64,000 bases of DNA from Psilocybe azurescens (lineage: Eukaryota; Basidiomycota; Agaricomycetes; Agaricales; Agrocybaceae), in the NCBI GenBank assembly GCA_023853785.1, contig JAJIRX010000880.1, positions 62,001 through 126,000 of the forward strand, written 5' to 3'. Positions 44,692 through 56,957 of the stretch are shown here, one piece after another. Each line of letters begins with the position of its first letter. Within the stretch, counting starts at the first letter, position 1. The notes beneath the pieces are model-generated. The model made no database searches and had not been told where the DNA came from. It worked only from the letters and a program-made list of their open reading frames with translations. The position numbers and the translations under genes were made by a program.

Positions 44692-46521
44692 ATGTCTGGG
44701 TCCCGCCAGAAAATTCGTATAGCCGTTGTGTGAGTGTATTCACCACTCGCCATGTTCCAGGCCATCTGTAGTTCTAATATAATCATGACTATGAAACAGA
44801 GGAGGTGGCATTGGAGGGATGGCACTTGGTGTTGCTCTCAGCAGTCTGAGCTTGGACGAAAATTTCCAGGTCGACATCTACGAATCCACCGCAAAGCTGA
44901 CGCAGGTTGGGGCGGGGATCACGATATGGCCTAGAGGCTGGGAAATACTGAAAAACATGGGATTGGAAGCATCCCTTACGGAACGCTTCTCTCCCTGATC
45001 AAGAAGTACCTATGATGGGCGTCCCAAGTAAGGCATTTCCTATTCATATATTGCTGATTTCGGAGTGCCGTGATTATTTAAATCTCCTACACTTTGCAGA
45101 GGTTGGCTTTATTTATCGAAAGAGTGACCAGAAGGAAGGAGTCCCTATATCGGTGGTAACAATGCCAGGTGCGCATCTCATAAAACTGCATACCTGCTTG
45201 AAGCTGAGCTTCATTGTTTTACTCAGGTGGGTCAATCTCGTACCACCGCGCAGATCTGCAGGAGGTTCTCCTGAAGCATATCTCGCCCTTAATTCAATTC
45301 CACCTCTCTCATCGCCTGACCACTTACCGGCAAACTGAGAAGGGCATCGAGCTGGAATTTACGAATGGAGAGGTAGCTGTTTGTGATATGCTGATAGGCG
45401 CCGATGGGATCAACTCGGCCGTGCGACGAACGTTCCTTGCTGATGGAAAGAATTGGTCTGAAGATGAGAGGAACAAGAATGCGAAACCCGTATTTAGTGG
45501 GACGTATGTGTACCGGAACTTAATCGACAGTCAACTTATCAGACGCGACGCACCTAATCATCAAGCTTTGACATTGCCTATAGTGGTATGTTTTTGGTGC
45601 ATTAACCAACCAACCAAACAGCTGTTCTGATTTTGTGTGTGTACCGATAGTACTGTGGCAAAAGCAAGGTGCGTGTCTGTCAAATAGCAATGGGTAATGA
45701 AATAAGCTCATTCAAAATTTACTTAGCACATAGTTGCATATCCTGTGTCTCAAGGCAAGCTTATCAATGTTGTCTTGTTTGTGAGTGATATACGTCAAGA
45801 AGGAACCTATCTTGATGGGCCGGCTGTTGTGGAGAACACAAAGGATGATTTCGCGTCTCATTTTAAGAATTGGGAAGAAGAGGCGCGTATTCTGGTCAAG
45901 GTATCTTCTTTTTCTCTTTCTCCGAGGTCTCAACCCTTATGATCATATCTAGCGAACGTCCAAGCCGTCCAAATGGGCGATACAGACCTTGAAACCTTTG
46001 GATGTTTTTGCCTCAGGGCGCGTTTTTCTTATAGGAGACGCAGTAGGTCAACGTGAAGAAATGTGATCAATAATTCATTGATCAAAATTCAGGCTCATGC
46101 AATGCCCCCTCATCTGGGAAACGGTGCAGGACAAGCTATTGAGGCGAGTGCTTGATTTTTGACCTTCTTAACCCTAGAGTGTGACAGAGCCAATTTATGT
46201 TACAGGATGCCTACTTTCTATCGATGATATTGGCAAAAGTAATTCGACAAGGGGGAGTTCAGCATTTCCAAAATTGCCGATGTATACAGTGCAATTCAAC
46301 AACCTTTTGGAAACTTTACTGTCACGGCCACGATTCATCAGGGGTTACTATACGAATTCAATGCTCCCGGATACGAGGATATAAAAGACGGCGATGTTGT
46401 CGCAGAGGAAAGATTGAACACACTTGGAAAAATAATTGCTAATGGTTGGGATTGGACATTCCAGTCGATGAATGCTGATCTGCAAAGAGCATTCTCAATG
46501 TTGGATGGTGAAAAGACTTAA
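44692..46521 (+). CDS. FAD-dependent monooxygenase (salicylate-hydroxylase-like)
   Basis: Exon 1 at 44692-44729 (MSGSRQKIRIAVV) joins at phase 2 to exon 2 from 44800, completing the FAD-binding motif VGGGIGGMALGVALSSL with the acidic strand FQVDIYES. Later exons have FIYRKSDQKEGVPISVV, the DG motif LIGADGINSAVRRTF, HIVAYPVSQGKLINVVLFV, the GD motif SGRVFLIGDA joined to AHAMPPHLGNGAGQAIEDAY, and the C-terminus AIQQPFGNFTV...FSMLDGEKT ending at 46521. These are the three FAD/NADPH motifs of group A flavin monooxygenases, which hydroxylate aromatic compounds. Two one-base indels are apparent: CCC at 44993-44995 should be CC (gives SPDQEVPMMGVP), and AAAA at 46270-46273 should be five As (gives HFQKIADVYSAIQQ). 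With those the gene is intact. Confidence 0.85.
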
Positions 46522-48192
46522 TCACCGCCAAGTTGTGACAAACGGGTGTAGAGGAGTCAAAATTTCATGACATCTCTGTCGGTCTAGCAAATCGACGCAG
46601 ATTCATGAGAGGATCAAAACTACTACGCTTGAATTTGGCCAGCTAACATAATAAAGTCCAAATTGGGTATATTTGTTATGTATCTAATCAGTTATCAAAC
46701 TGCTGAGCAAGCCGCTCAGGGATTCTGAAGTGAGATGTGTATTTGCGAGAACTGAATTACTTGACCTGGAATTGTGCATCGCAAGCAGAAAGACCTGAGC
46801 GATACCGGTAAGTTGTCATCCATCTGACCATATTGTGTTCCCGGTTGAGGCTTGGTTTTTAGCTCAATTTTTCCTTTATCTATGGATATTTTGTGCCCAA
46901 AATTTCAACTTTCTCGGGAACTACCTACAATTTTTTTCACCGGCTAATTCGGCCGCTGTCCAAATTCCAAATCGGCTGTGACTTAGGTTCGGAGCAAGCC
47001 CTTTGCTCCTGCGCAACTAGTCTCGACCCAGCCAATCCGGATGATTGGGGCTGTGCCCACCCGTTTGGGCTGTGCCCGGCAGGAGGAATCATTACCAGAT
47101 GGTCTGGAAGGGTTTTACCGTGATCCAGTACATAAGATTTTAAAAGTCCGCTAACGCCCAATCGGGTAATTTTCTCTAGTGTCCAACCATCTCCTTGAGA
47201 ATGCACCTCATATACCTCACGTTCCTCTCATCTGGTGGCCTTACATAGTACAGCAAAAATTTAGGGTATTATATATTTATTTCAAAAATATAATTACTTG
47301 AAATATGTACCAAGGATTTCGAGGTATAATCATGAACCGAGTGTCAATAACATTGAACCTAGTCTCTCCTAGACAGACTTCGATATATGTGATGTGCCCT
47401 ACGGCTCACGATATATGAAGTCTGTTTTTTACCACGCCCTCCGAACCGTGTCAGAAAGTTGTTATATAATCTTCGGACTTTGAAAATAGAATCGCGCGCA
47501 CTTTGCTTGACAAGGAAAAGATCTATAAAGACAATTTTGAGAGAGAAACTTTTAGAAGGTTTCAATCAATATTCAAGCAAATTTTGAGAACTTTCAAACA
47601 GATGTGGAAGTGCTGGACACCCATGCGTCCGGCTCAAGGCAAAGTCAAAAGATTATGTAAGCAACTTTCTGCTCAGTCTGCACCGGAATGAAAGCTGCCG
47701 CAAAACTCCTCCTCTCAACACAAAATTTAAACCATCCATTATTCGAGCCAAATAAATGTGCTATACCTTTTCAAAAGGCTCGAATTATCTGCGTTGTCGC
47801 GTCTACTAGACGCGACGATAATTCAAGCTCCGAAGATTACATAAGAACTTCCGGTTCGGACGGTGTCATAAAAAAGGACTACATTGAACCACTGGACTTA
47901 CTTTCAAGAAACCAGGCAGCGACTTCATAAATATCAAGTTCTAAGGTAATTAATTTTTTCAAGTTCATTCTCAATCATAACAGTACCATCTTCAATGCCT
48001 ACTGAATCCAAAATCCGGCAATACAGCAAAAACGAGGTTGATTTGGCCAATCTCTCAGACAAAGGCTTACGGTTATTCCACCAGTCTACATGGTAGAATA
48101 TCCAAGCCATCACTCAGCCTTATCAGGTATGTTTTCAGGTATTTGTTATTTTTCATGTCTTATACTAAACAACAAAGTGAAGTAGGGATATT
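46522..48192. other. Intergenic, AT-rich, with a repeat fragment near 46985-47045
   Basis: The fragment 46984-47035 contains GGTTCGGAGCAAGCCC.TTGC and TGCGCAACTAGTCTCGACCC, which are reverse-complement relatives of the centre of the MITE at 57761-58005, in changed order. ORFs at 47503-47691 and 47688-47930 (+) have no domain. The rest shows nothing recognisable. Confidence 0.4.
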
Positions 48193-49009
48193 TTAGGTTC
48201 GTTCCAAGCCACCGTTCCACCTAAGGTTCCCACCCCCGCTGTCACATTTGTTGACAGGAAACGGCCACTATACCCGGTTAAATTTGAATGCTTTTCCGGC
48301 TTTCCCCTTACCCGCCGAGATTCCTACCCAGAGGTCTCCCACTTTAACAAGATTTTTGCTCATCGTCGTAGATTAGACAAGGAGACAGATTAGACTAGAT
48401 AACGGATTAGATAAGTATAGATAAGACAAGATTACCTAGATAAATATGATACAGATTATCTTAGATGACCCTGTCCCATCGCCAGGTAACATGACCACCC
48501 ACCAGTGCCGCCCCATCCGGACAATGCTCTGCAACACCTCCCTCGGCTTCCCATCCCGCCAGGCACCTCCGGCGTGTATGTCACCATGCGCCCACTGTCC
48601 ACCCGCTCTGCGCGCCATTCCCTTTTGTGGTAGCCCTTCCATTCCTGGCCATGTCCCTTCCCCGCCCTTCTTTCTATTTCCGTCTATATCCCTTCCCTGG
48701 TCATTTCCCCAACTCCTTCCCTTCTCATTGCGCTTTTCTGTTAATTTCTTCTATATTTTAAAGGTGCTTAAGAATTTAATAAAATAACATTGAATGTAAA
48801 CTACTGTAGCATTCAATTGGAGTACTCATCCTCGCTGCCAACGGCGATGGGAGAACTTGGAGACTTGAGGGAGAGCCTGAGCTCAATATCCTTTTTTTGG
48901 GTGAGTTCGTTTTCAGGTACTCCAGTGGCGGCACCACGAACACCTGTCACTTGTCAATCAATTAATGTCTATTCATCAGGAAACGGCAAGAATGAGTCCA
49001 TGGGAAGAC
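48193..49009 (+). repeat. Left long terminal inverted repeat of the KDZ element
   Basis: It matches the reverse complement of 56958-58025 along its whole length, from TTAGGTTCGTTCC at the outer end to GGGAAGAC at the inner end, with few substitutions. The segment 48369-48470 is a cluster of GATTAGA/TAGATAA words. A frame of 113 codons within it is mirrored in the right copy and is not considered a gene. Confidence 0.9.
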
Positions 49010-49028
49010 GCCCTTGTTCTTACCCATT

Positions 49029-52000
49029 ATGTCTCCCTGCAACAATCCTCGACTCTCCTGGCCCATTCTTGCTACTCTCGATGCCCAAAACGCAAAGGTC
49101 TTTCTAGCAGCGTCTCTGTATCTTGCGAACGAGTTTTGGAATTCGACAGCCGACCCAACCTGTTCAGAAACGTGTGAAGCTCAACAAGACAGCAAAGCAG
49201 CTCGCCAAAGAAAAGGCGGCACACAAGGTCCGAGTAGCGGGTAAGTGATACTCTGCTCTCAGATTATTTCTCAATACTGATGGTTTATCAGCACTAAGCT
49301 TCGAACACCGGGAAGATTTGGTTGACGAGAACGATGTCAACCTGAATGATACCGCTTGGGTCAATGAAGAGTCAGCGGCCTTCATACAACCACCGCCTGG
49401 AGAGGAAGGTTTTTCTTTAGCCATGCTGGAGGAGAAACTCAGCTTCAAGACTTGTTCCTCGACACCCTTTCTGCGCAGTGAGTGCGCTTCAGCTTAAAAT
49501 CTATCTCAGACGTACTAACAATATCAGGAAACGCAAGGACCATCGAAAACGAAAAGACCGAGTAGAACGGCAGGTCCGAGCCTGGAAATCCGTAATGCCC
49601 AATCTGGTCGACGCATTCCTCAAATTCCAGCAGGGTGGCCCACCTACAGGGAACACGGAGGATAGGACCGCAGAGGATAGGAACGATAAGGAATGGTCGA
49701 TCGAAGTTATTTCTTTGGAAGGTTGTACTACCTTCCATTTTGAGTCTCACATGCTGATTTTTGACAGGGCGCCGGAAAACGTTCTTTCTTTTATTCCTCG
49801 AAATCTATATCGGCTGCTGTTACTCTTGCGGAATTCGGCATTATTGGAACATCACCTGAACAACCTCAGATGGGGTTTTCAGTCTAAACGTTACATTTTT
49901 ATCGACAGTTATGACGCGTAGCTCCTCGTTTCAGCCTCGACGCATTTTCAAAGGTGTTGAACCATTATCATGGTGTGAGTTTCACAACAGAATTCTCCAT
50001 GACGGTGGTCTGAATTACTTTGCAGGTACCCCATAAATCATATCTTGCCGACCAGCTCAGTAACGCATATGACTGCTACCTGGAAATCCTTCGAGGTGTT
50101 GAGAAGCTTGTCGCACGTGAACTGGGACGTGACAAATCATGGAAAAAGCAAAATGTCTGCCCTCCCTGTCTTTACGAGGTAGAAGATGAACCCACCTTGA
50201 AATACCGACTGTTGGCTGCCATGGACGGTAATAACTTGCTCAAACTCATGGATTGTGTTTTTCTAGCCGGTTCAGCTCGTACAGACACTCGCTCTACAAC
50301 GTTGGATCGTTGGATTTCTTCGGAGGACGTGGACAAATTTAAGGATGAGGTTAAGAAGGTTAAAATGGTGCGATTTCACATGTATGTCTTATAAAGCCAG
50401 CTAAATACGTCTACAGCCATCTTCAGCTATACGGAACCCGTCATCGCAGCATTCGGCGGCAGGAAATCCAGTACCTCCAGACACACCTACGGATACTGTC
50501 GAAGATCTCAATCTTGAAGAGGTTGCATGGCTTAATGTCGTAGAACACGATGAGCCAGCCAAGTGCCTCAATACCTGCGTGGACAGATGGAGGAATCGCG
50601 GGCCCCGAGGCACGAAAGAAGATGTACGCGCTATTCGCAATCGCTGGGATTTTTTAGCGGTCTGCCGCCATGGTCATGTCCTTGTAGTATGTGATATGAT
50701 TCGCGAGCGGCGAGCTGTATGTTGTCCTTTCCTGGCAGGTTCTTTGTTCTGACTTTTGATTGACAGGATGAAGTATCCCTTGCAACTGTCAACCGATTGG
50801 TTGACGATTTCGGATCTGACATATGTCTCGGATACGACATCATGTGTGCTTTCATAACCACTCTGAAAAAGAGCTGCCTAAATGAGAAAAGGGTGGCATT
50901 TCGTCTCGGTGGCGTTGTTCCGGCGTTTTCATGGTCATGCCCACAATCGTGGGTGTCAGGTAGAGTGGCACCCTCTCTACGTTGAAGGAGTAGGACTTGA
51001 AGATTTTGAAGAATGCGAACGCACGTTCTTCCGTTCCAATGAACTGGCGTCTGTTACAAGGCTAGCGACACCCTATCACCGGCAGCAGCACATTGATGAA
51101 CACTTTGATCTCCATGACGTAGACAAGCACGCCTCCTCAGGTAATTTTTTTCTCTTGCAATATTGTTAGCAATTGACATAAATGATTAAAGGGAACTTCA
51201 TTTATCAAAACTACTGCCAAGCCTTAGAGAAGATTGATATCGACTCACCCCGTCTTGCTGAGCTTTCTGTACAGCTGAATATTGGCGCCAAAGACTACGA
51301 GAACTACCTAATCAGTGAACGCAGGTACCTGGCAGGTCTGCGGATGGAGCCAGAAAACGAACAGGCGCAGGTGGAGTATATGGAACTCTTGTTTGATCTG
51401 GACTTGTTCAAGTGCGTGTATACATCTCTTCCTCATCTCTCTTACTCACTCGCCACTAGGAAGAAAGCAGATGCTGCTCAGGCCTTGTATGCCGATCGTG
51501 ATCGCCTCATGATCCGGGAAGGCTATACAGGCCCGCAGATTACACGAATCACGACTCAAAATCGGACGACATTTCAGCGTTGGGCAGCCAAGAACGAGGA
51601 GGTCCTTCGATATGAGGAGGCAAACAATATTGCGATCAGGTGGACACCTACTATGTCTGAGTACGAGGACACCTTGGTGGTGGTTCAGCGAAGCGTAAAT
51701 ATTGCAGGGCCCTAGATGATCTTGAAAGGCTGGTTGTCCAATGCCTCTTCGGAGATGAAGAAACTTGGAATGAGTGGGGTAGGTATGTTACTTCTTTGCC
51801 CTTCCGTTTCAAAATTATGTTCTGACTTTCGTAATAGGATACAAGCTTAGAGAAAAGATCACGAAGTCGCTCAGGACCAGAGCAGATGCCATCCAGTCGG
51901 CATTGAAACGCTACAATGAGGCCGCTCTTCAGATGGTTCCACCTCGGGTTACATTGACATGGGAGACTGTCATTGCTTCTGTGAATCTCACCGACTTGAC

Positions 52001-52519
52001 CTTTTGAAGGATACTCGACAGGACATTCAAACATTAGAATGGGCTCAGCCAGCCAATCGAGAAGGAATGGTTATGTATTTCCAGATCAAACGAGCTAAGG
52101 AGGAGCTGGTTCGGCTGAATGTCGAAATCTGTCGCCTGTTAACATTCTTATATGACGATCACGTCGATCACTACCGTGCTGTATGTGCCAATATTATAGT
52201 CAACCCTCCTCTCGCGTTCGAGATCTCTTCCCGTTGGGCGTCTCGTAACCTGATCCATGAAAAAATTGTCGAGCGCCTTCTGCAAACGAGCCGACTGCCA
52301 GGCTTCAGTGGGAGTTTGCTTTATGGCCAACGGAAAGGTCATGACCCATCCCTCAATGAGAACGTTCCTCCTCCGGCTTGGGTAACAACAATTCTTGGGA
52401 TTACACGAGTTGAGGTTGAAGTTGTCGAGTGGGATGATATGGTAGCTGAAGATGAGCATATGGATGTCGATATCGATGTAGTTGTAAATATTTTAGATAC
52501 ATTTTCTTTTAATAGTTGA
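49029..52519 (+). pseudogene. KDZ transposase, decayed
   Basis: Conserved KDZ blocks occur in order: RKDRVERQVRAWKSVMPNLV with DAFLKFQ (49560), SYLADQLSNAYDCYLEILRG (50040), NVCPPCLYEVEDEPTLKYRL then AAMDGNNLLKLMD (50150-50260), CVDRWRNRGP...FLAVCRHGHVLVVCDMI (50570-50700), VDDFGSDICLGYDIMCAF (50800), GHAHNRGCQVEWHPLYVEGV and GLEDFEECERTFFRSNELAS (50935-51060), HRQQHIDEHFDLHDVDKHAS, GNFIYQNYCQALEKI, and the C-terminal EWAQPANREGMVMYFQIKRA, ERLLQTSRLPGFSG (52270-52320). The transposase cuts and moves the element through an RNase-H-like fold. The frame around 49850-49980 has TAA (49885) and TGA (49912), each one C-to-T step from CAA and CGA, and further shifts occur near 51690, 51760 and 52000. 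The copy therefore looks inactive. Confidence 0.85.
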
Positions 52520-53701
52520 GGTTACATTTGGTGTATCTGTCCGTTGTAGCCCAATATACCACTTTTATTCCTCCCTTTAGTATGTGCTGAAGAGTAATTG
52601 AATGCGAGCTCGAAATTAGTTGAAAACTGCGAGGCTTTGAGACCAGTTACTACTTACCCCAGAGCTGCAATGAAACAGGACACTTAATTGTTTTGTAGTT
52701 ATGGCTTTTCTATATTCGAGTATGGCTGTAAATGCTCGAGCGTTCCATTAATGCGACACAAATCTATATCTATTGTATCGATGCAACAGGGAAGTCCTTC
52801 ATTCACCGGCGTTTATTTAGCTTCCCTCAAAGTGTATTCATTGGTCTGGCGATACGATATGACTGTACTATAATTTAAATCCGTGTTTTGAATCTTCTGA
52901 TAGTTACATACCAACACGGTGTGTCGTAGCTAGAAATTGGTTGAGTTGGGAGATGGTTATGGGTCAAAAACGACCAAAAAGTAAAACACGACGCAACATG
53001 TGGGAAGTTGAGTGAATATTAACGTTCTCGCACAAACCCAGGATGCAAAGCACGTTCTGCAAGTTACGGCGGTAGATTAAGTTATATAAGCTTACATATA
53101 TATGTAAACCTATACTCCTGCTCAATTACAGACAATTTTACTCAGTTGAAAGACCGTCAAGGGTCTCTGTAAACAAAAATTGAGGTAATGAACAAGTTGC
53201 GAGTCGATAATATGGTTGGACAGAGGAGTAGAGCTAAGTGTGCATGCTCCAGAACAATTCAGGATGTATATATTATTCTAAAATACTCCAACATGAGCCC
53301 AGTAATAGAGTACATCAAGTGTGATGATGGATTTGAACCAAAAAATGCGTTAGATTAAACACAAATTTTCCATGGGATTCTCACTCAAAATGATCAGTGG
53401 AGTAATTCATATTGAGGAGATTATATTTTTACACGAGGACAAAATTTATAGTATGGATACAGACAATATTGGGTGCACAGTCACTAGTTCACCACTGCAT
53501 CGGAAAGCGTGCAAGGTTGCCTGTGGTCCCGATTTGGTAACAACTCATCCTTTTTCATGACTGCGATTTCACTGAGATCTCATCTTACCGAATACAGCAA
53601 AGGACGACAGGGTCGTCCTGTCCCTGGTCCCTGTTCGCCGGACTTGCAGTCATAAAAGCCAAGTCAAAATCCAACGTTATGTAGTTCCTCACTGGCCACC
53701 A
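52520..53701. other. AT-rich spacer inside the KDZ element
   Basis: No gene is supported. It contains several ATATAT tracts near 53090-53110. Towards 53580-53700 it reads into the probable leader of the first cargo gene. Confidence 0.5.
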
Positions 53702-54957
53702 TGTCAGTGCCGTATGTCGGTATCGATCCCCCACCCAATATGGGGACTATCCTTTGCCATGGACCTCCCTCACTTTCCATCCTCTTGGCCTCTTTGATCT
53801 CAGGACGGCCGCCTTGGAAAGCTTCCCAAAGATCCGGGCATTTTCAAAGCATTCCGTGCTCAGTTTGACTCTGCGGATCTGGCTTGGTTCGCTGCTGGGC
53901 TATCCGCCAAGTCCTGCAACATTGATGAAGACGAAGTTTCATGAGGAGTACATCGCTCTGCGGTCAAATACTCCCAAGGACCATACAGGAACCACTGCAG
54001 CGTGCTAATCTGCGAAAACTTGTTCGCAATCTGGTGTTCGACTGCGATGCGTGGTTATCTCTGTCTGTGTTGAACTAAGTACTGACGTTACCGTTTTACT
54101 AGGCTGCTCTTTGGGATCGCGCTTTTGGTGGGACAACGCTCATTATTCATGTCGATGGAACCACTCGTCCCGGTGCTCCCAAACAATGTGAGTACATTAA
54201 ATCGGATGTCTACTTTCCCTGACACCTGATCAACAAGGAGCATTGCGCTGAAGCTGTTTTTGACATTGTCCAGTGATTTATCAACGATATAGGCATTCCA
54301 ACAATTGTACGCTACGAAAAATGCGCCCGAAAAACTCATGACGCTTCCAAACTCGGGAATCACACTCCTCCGCCGCTTGCTCAACATGGTCTTGTTCCCT
54401 CTGCTACGCTGTCTGGTTCCAGTCGTTTTGTATACCACGGACAACAAAAATCGGTCATTGTTATTGACGACGGCGACGACGGCAATATATCTCTTTCAGA
54501 GCACCAGAGAATCTTGGATGATGAGCTGAAGTCAGCCAGCAACACGATCAAAGACCTTGAGGCAGCACTTGCTGAATCACTTTGCCGTGAACAGGAGCTT
54601 TCATCACGAATTGACCGACTGACCACTGGCTCTGCTATTCTTCCTCATTATGAAACCCCATCCGCATCTCACATCACTCTACGCACTCCCCATCGTTCCA
54701 GGAACCCTGCTCATCACATCCTGAAATCGCCACAGGCACATCCTTCTCCTGGATCACTGGAATCCCCTGCGGTATCAACCCCGTCACGCCACAATTCCAC
54801 AATTTCACCCCCTGCAGCATCAACCCCTTCACGCCACAATTCCGTGATTTTGAATGTCAACAGCCCTGCAAAACATGTTCATGATACTTCATATAGCAAC
54901 TTCATCCATGTTAATAATCTGGATGACTCATTTTCCGCAATTGATCTCATTCGCTGA
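53702..54957 (+). CDS. Cargo gene 1 of the KDZ element: coiled-coil protein of unknown function
   Basis: The model is partial. An early part starts at MSVPYVGIDPPPNMG (53702). The frame KLPKDPGIFKAFRAQFDSAD then LAWFAAGLSAKSCN (53810-53920) is likely coding. Next come KLVRNLVFDCDAWLSLSVLN (54010-54080) and, after an intron ending in CTAG, ALWDRAFGGTTLIIHVDGTT then RPGAPKQ (54104-54187). The final exon runs from about 54300 to 54957: SRFVYHGQQKSVIVIDDGDD, then a coiled coil (DDELKSASNTIKDLEAALAE) and a Ser/Pro-rich repeat in which VSTPSRHNSTISPP recurs as a diverged tandem copy. No known enzymatic domain was recognised. Exon joins between 53920 and 54300 are uncertain. Position between transposase and right repeat, same strand, marks it as element-borne. 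Confidence 0.5.
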
Positions 54958-55404
54958 AAGGTTAGTATGTACCTTTGGCGTGAGGAACTCCTGGGTGCTG
55001 GGGTGCCGGACATGTTATTGAATGAGCTCATGTCCCTGATGAGTGCCGTTCCTACCAACACACAGCGCTTATTTACTTCCGGTGCCTCTTCTTAATTCCT
55101 TTAATATTATTCAAGCTTTGTCCATTTTTTCACTGAACATTGGTTTGGTATATACATTCATTACTAGTCTAAAATGTTTTTGTCATACCATCTGCCAGCT
55201 TTGATGTTCAACGGAGTCATTGCCATATACCCTTTTAGTTGTAGGTCCGTTCAGAGTGTTTAAAAAAAAACAAAAGACTTGTCTTTTTGTAGATTGCTAT
55301 GGCCGAAAATATATTGACTGTCTGGCTATCATATATTACTATTTCATTGAAGAGGGAAAACTAAAATCTCCTTTCTCTCCCTTTTTTTTGGTCTCAGAAT
55401 TATT

Positions 55405-56801
55405 ATGCAGGCCACCGTGTTAGCTCCACCCACACGCCTTCGAAATGCCACCTCGTCAGCTGCACCACTGACAGAAACTCAGCATAAAGAAAGGGCTGCT
55501 CGTAACAGTCTTCGTCAAGCAGAAATTGACAGCGCTCTTCAGCAGTGGAAGCAGTCAACATTGAACACTGCAGCTGAACTGGCACAACACTTCGATAAGA
55601 ATGAGCGCTACTTTCTTGACCTCTTTTTTCAAGGTGGGACACACCTTGTCCAGAAGCAGGCAAAAGTCAATTCCTTTAACGCATTCAAGTCTATGAAGGC
55701 GGAAGAGCTTTGGGAAAGTAAGAAGCATAAAGCTAGTACTTGTTGGTTAATTTCATTTCTAACAAATGACTTTCTAGATGGCGAGACTCCCACCTTAGCC
55801 AAGCTCCATAGCAATGAGCTCGTGGCCGAGTATAACAAGCTGGATGATGGCGAACATGAGGAAATCATGGTTCGCCACGCTGAGAACATGTCTGATACCC
55901 ACCGTCAACGTGCCAGTGCCAAAGCTCGCATTAAGGACGTCTGCAGCACCTTCAAAATGATTCAACAGCTTGTAAGTTATTCTTATACGGTTTGTGTTAT
56001 TTCTACTCACCTACATCAAAGATGAAAGGCCTTAACATTCGCATTGGCGTCGAAGGTTTCTTTTGCATCGTCCGCAACACGCCCAATTATTATATGGAAC
56101 CTAAATGGTTCTTCACCAATGAATCACTTATGGAATATATGAAAATCACAGTACCGGCGAATAAAGGGTGGGATATCGCGTATGTTGGTGCTAAATTGGA
56201 GGCATTTGCTATTGCTGGTTGTGATCCTATCAGTAAGTCTATGTCATTTCTTCATTATCTCGTGGTTAACTGCTCGAACCAGACCTTTATCGATCATCCA
56301 AGCAGAAAGCGGATGAAATGAAACGACAAATTCGCATGAAGATTGGGGCAATGCTCGGTAAGTACAACGCTCTGTGATATATACATATAACTGACACTCA
56401 CTTAAAAATCAGTCGAAATCACCCACGACGAGAAAGCTTCAATGCATTACATTGGTTATGAGGAGAAGATTGTTCAACGTCACGGTATCGAGCTCGTTGG
56501 TTGGACGTCACGACAAATTGGTAAACCCAAGCGAAGCTTTCCACTTCGCTTCCTGGTCTACAGAAGCTCCTCGATGCCATCAACGATGGATCGTGTAAGT
56601 TCGTCAAATTAACCCCTCTACAACTCAAGGAACGTCGCGAGGTGTTGCAGAAGGCTATTAACGATGGCAATATCCCTCCTCCAGGAGCCCGTAGACCCTC
56701 GCAAGGACAGAGGAACTAAGAGGAAACGCAACGAGAATTGTAACGGGAGCGATGCCGAGAATGAGCAACCTGGGGGCAGGAAAGATCAGGGCGTCCAGTA
56801 G
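55405..56801 (+). CDS. Cargo gene 2 of the KDZ element: conserved hypothetical with basic C-terminus
   Basis: Exon 1 starts MQATVLAPPTRLRNATSSAA and includes NTAAELAQHFDKNERYFLDL. Exon 2 (55779 on) has DGETPTLAKLHSNELVAEYN and TFKMIQQL. Exon 3 begins GLNIRIGVEGFFCIVRNTPN and has EPKWFFTNESLMEYM and GWDIAYVGAKLEAFAIAGCD. Later parts give KQKADEMKRQIRMKIGAMLV, IVQRHGIELVGW, LPGLQKLLDAINDGSCKFVK and the lysine/arginine tail RKDRGTKRKRNENCNGSDAE, ending at 56801. I recall similar hypothetical proteins in many mushroom genomes near KDZ elements, but not a function. The early region looks like a DNA- or protein-binding helix bundle; the basic tail suggests a nuclear protein. Frame changes near 56505 and 56540 need either introns or one-base indels, so it may be damaged. 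It ends about 155 bases before the right inverted repeat. Confidence 0.6.
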
Positions 56802-56957
56802 AGAAAAGGCTTTGGAATCTCGTCGCCAAGAGCTTAAGAGCTGTGAAATCATTGGCGTCAACTCTGCGGATTGCGAGGGACTGACTGTATTTCTATATCC
56901 TTTTTCGTCCTCGTATTGTTGATTCCTCATTACATAAGTAATTCACCTTTATATAAT

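Noticed and set aside
48446..48787. A 113-codon ORF in the left inverted repeat and its mirror at 57206-57522
   Set aside because: It is non-coding inverted-repeat sequence read in both copies; composition is biased and no domain is present.
54088..54447. A 119-codon minus-strand ORF inside the KDZ element
   Set aside because: It overlaps exons of cargo gene 1 antisense and lacks any family-like motif.
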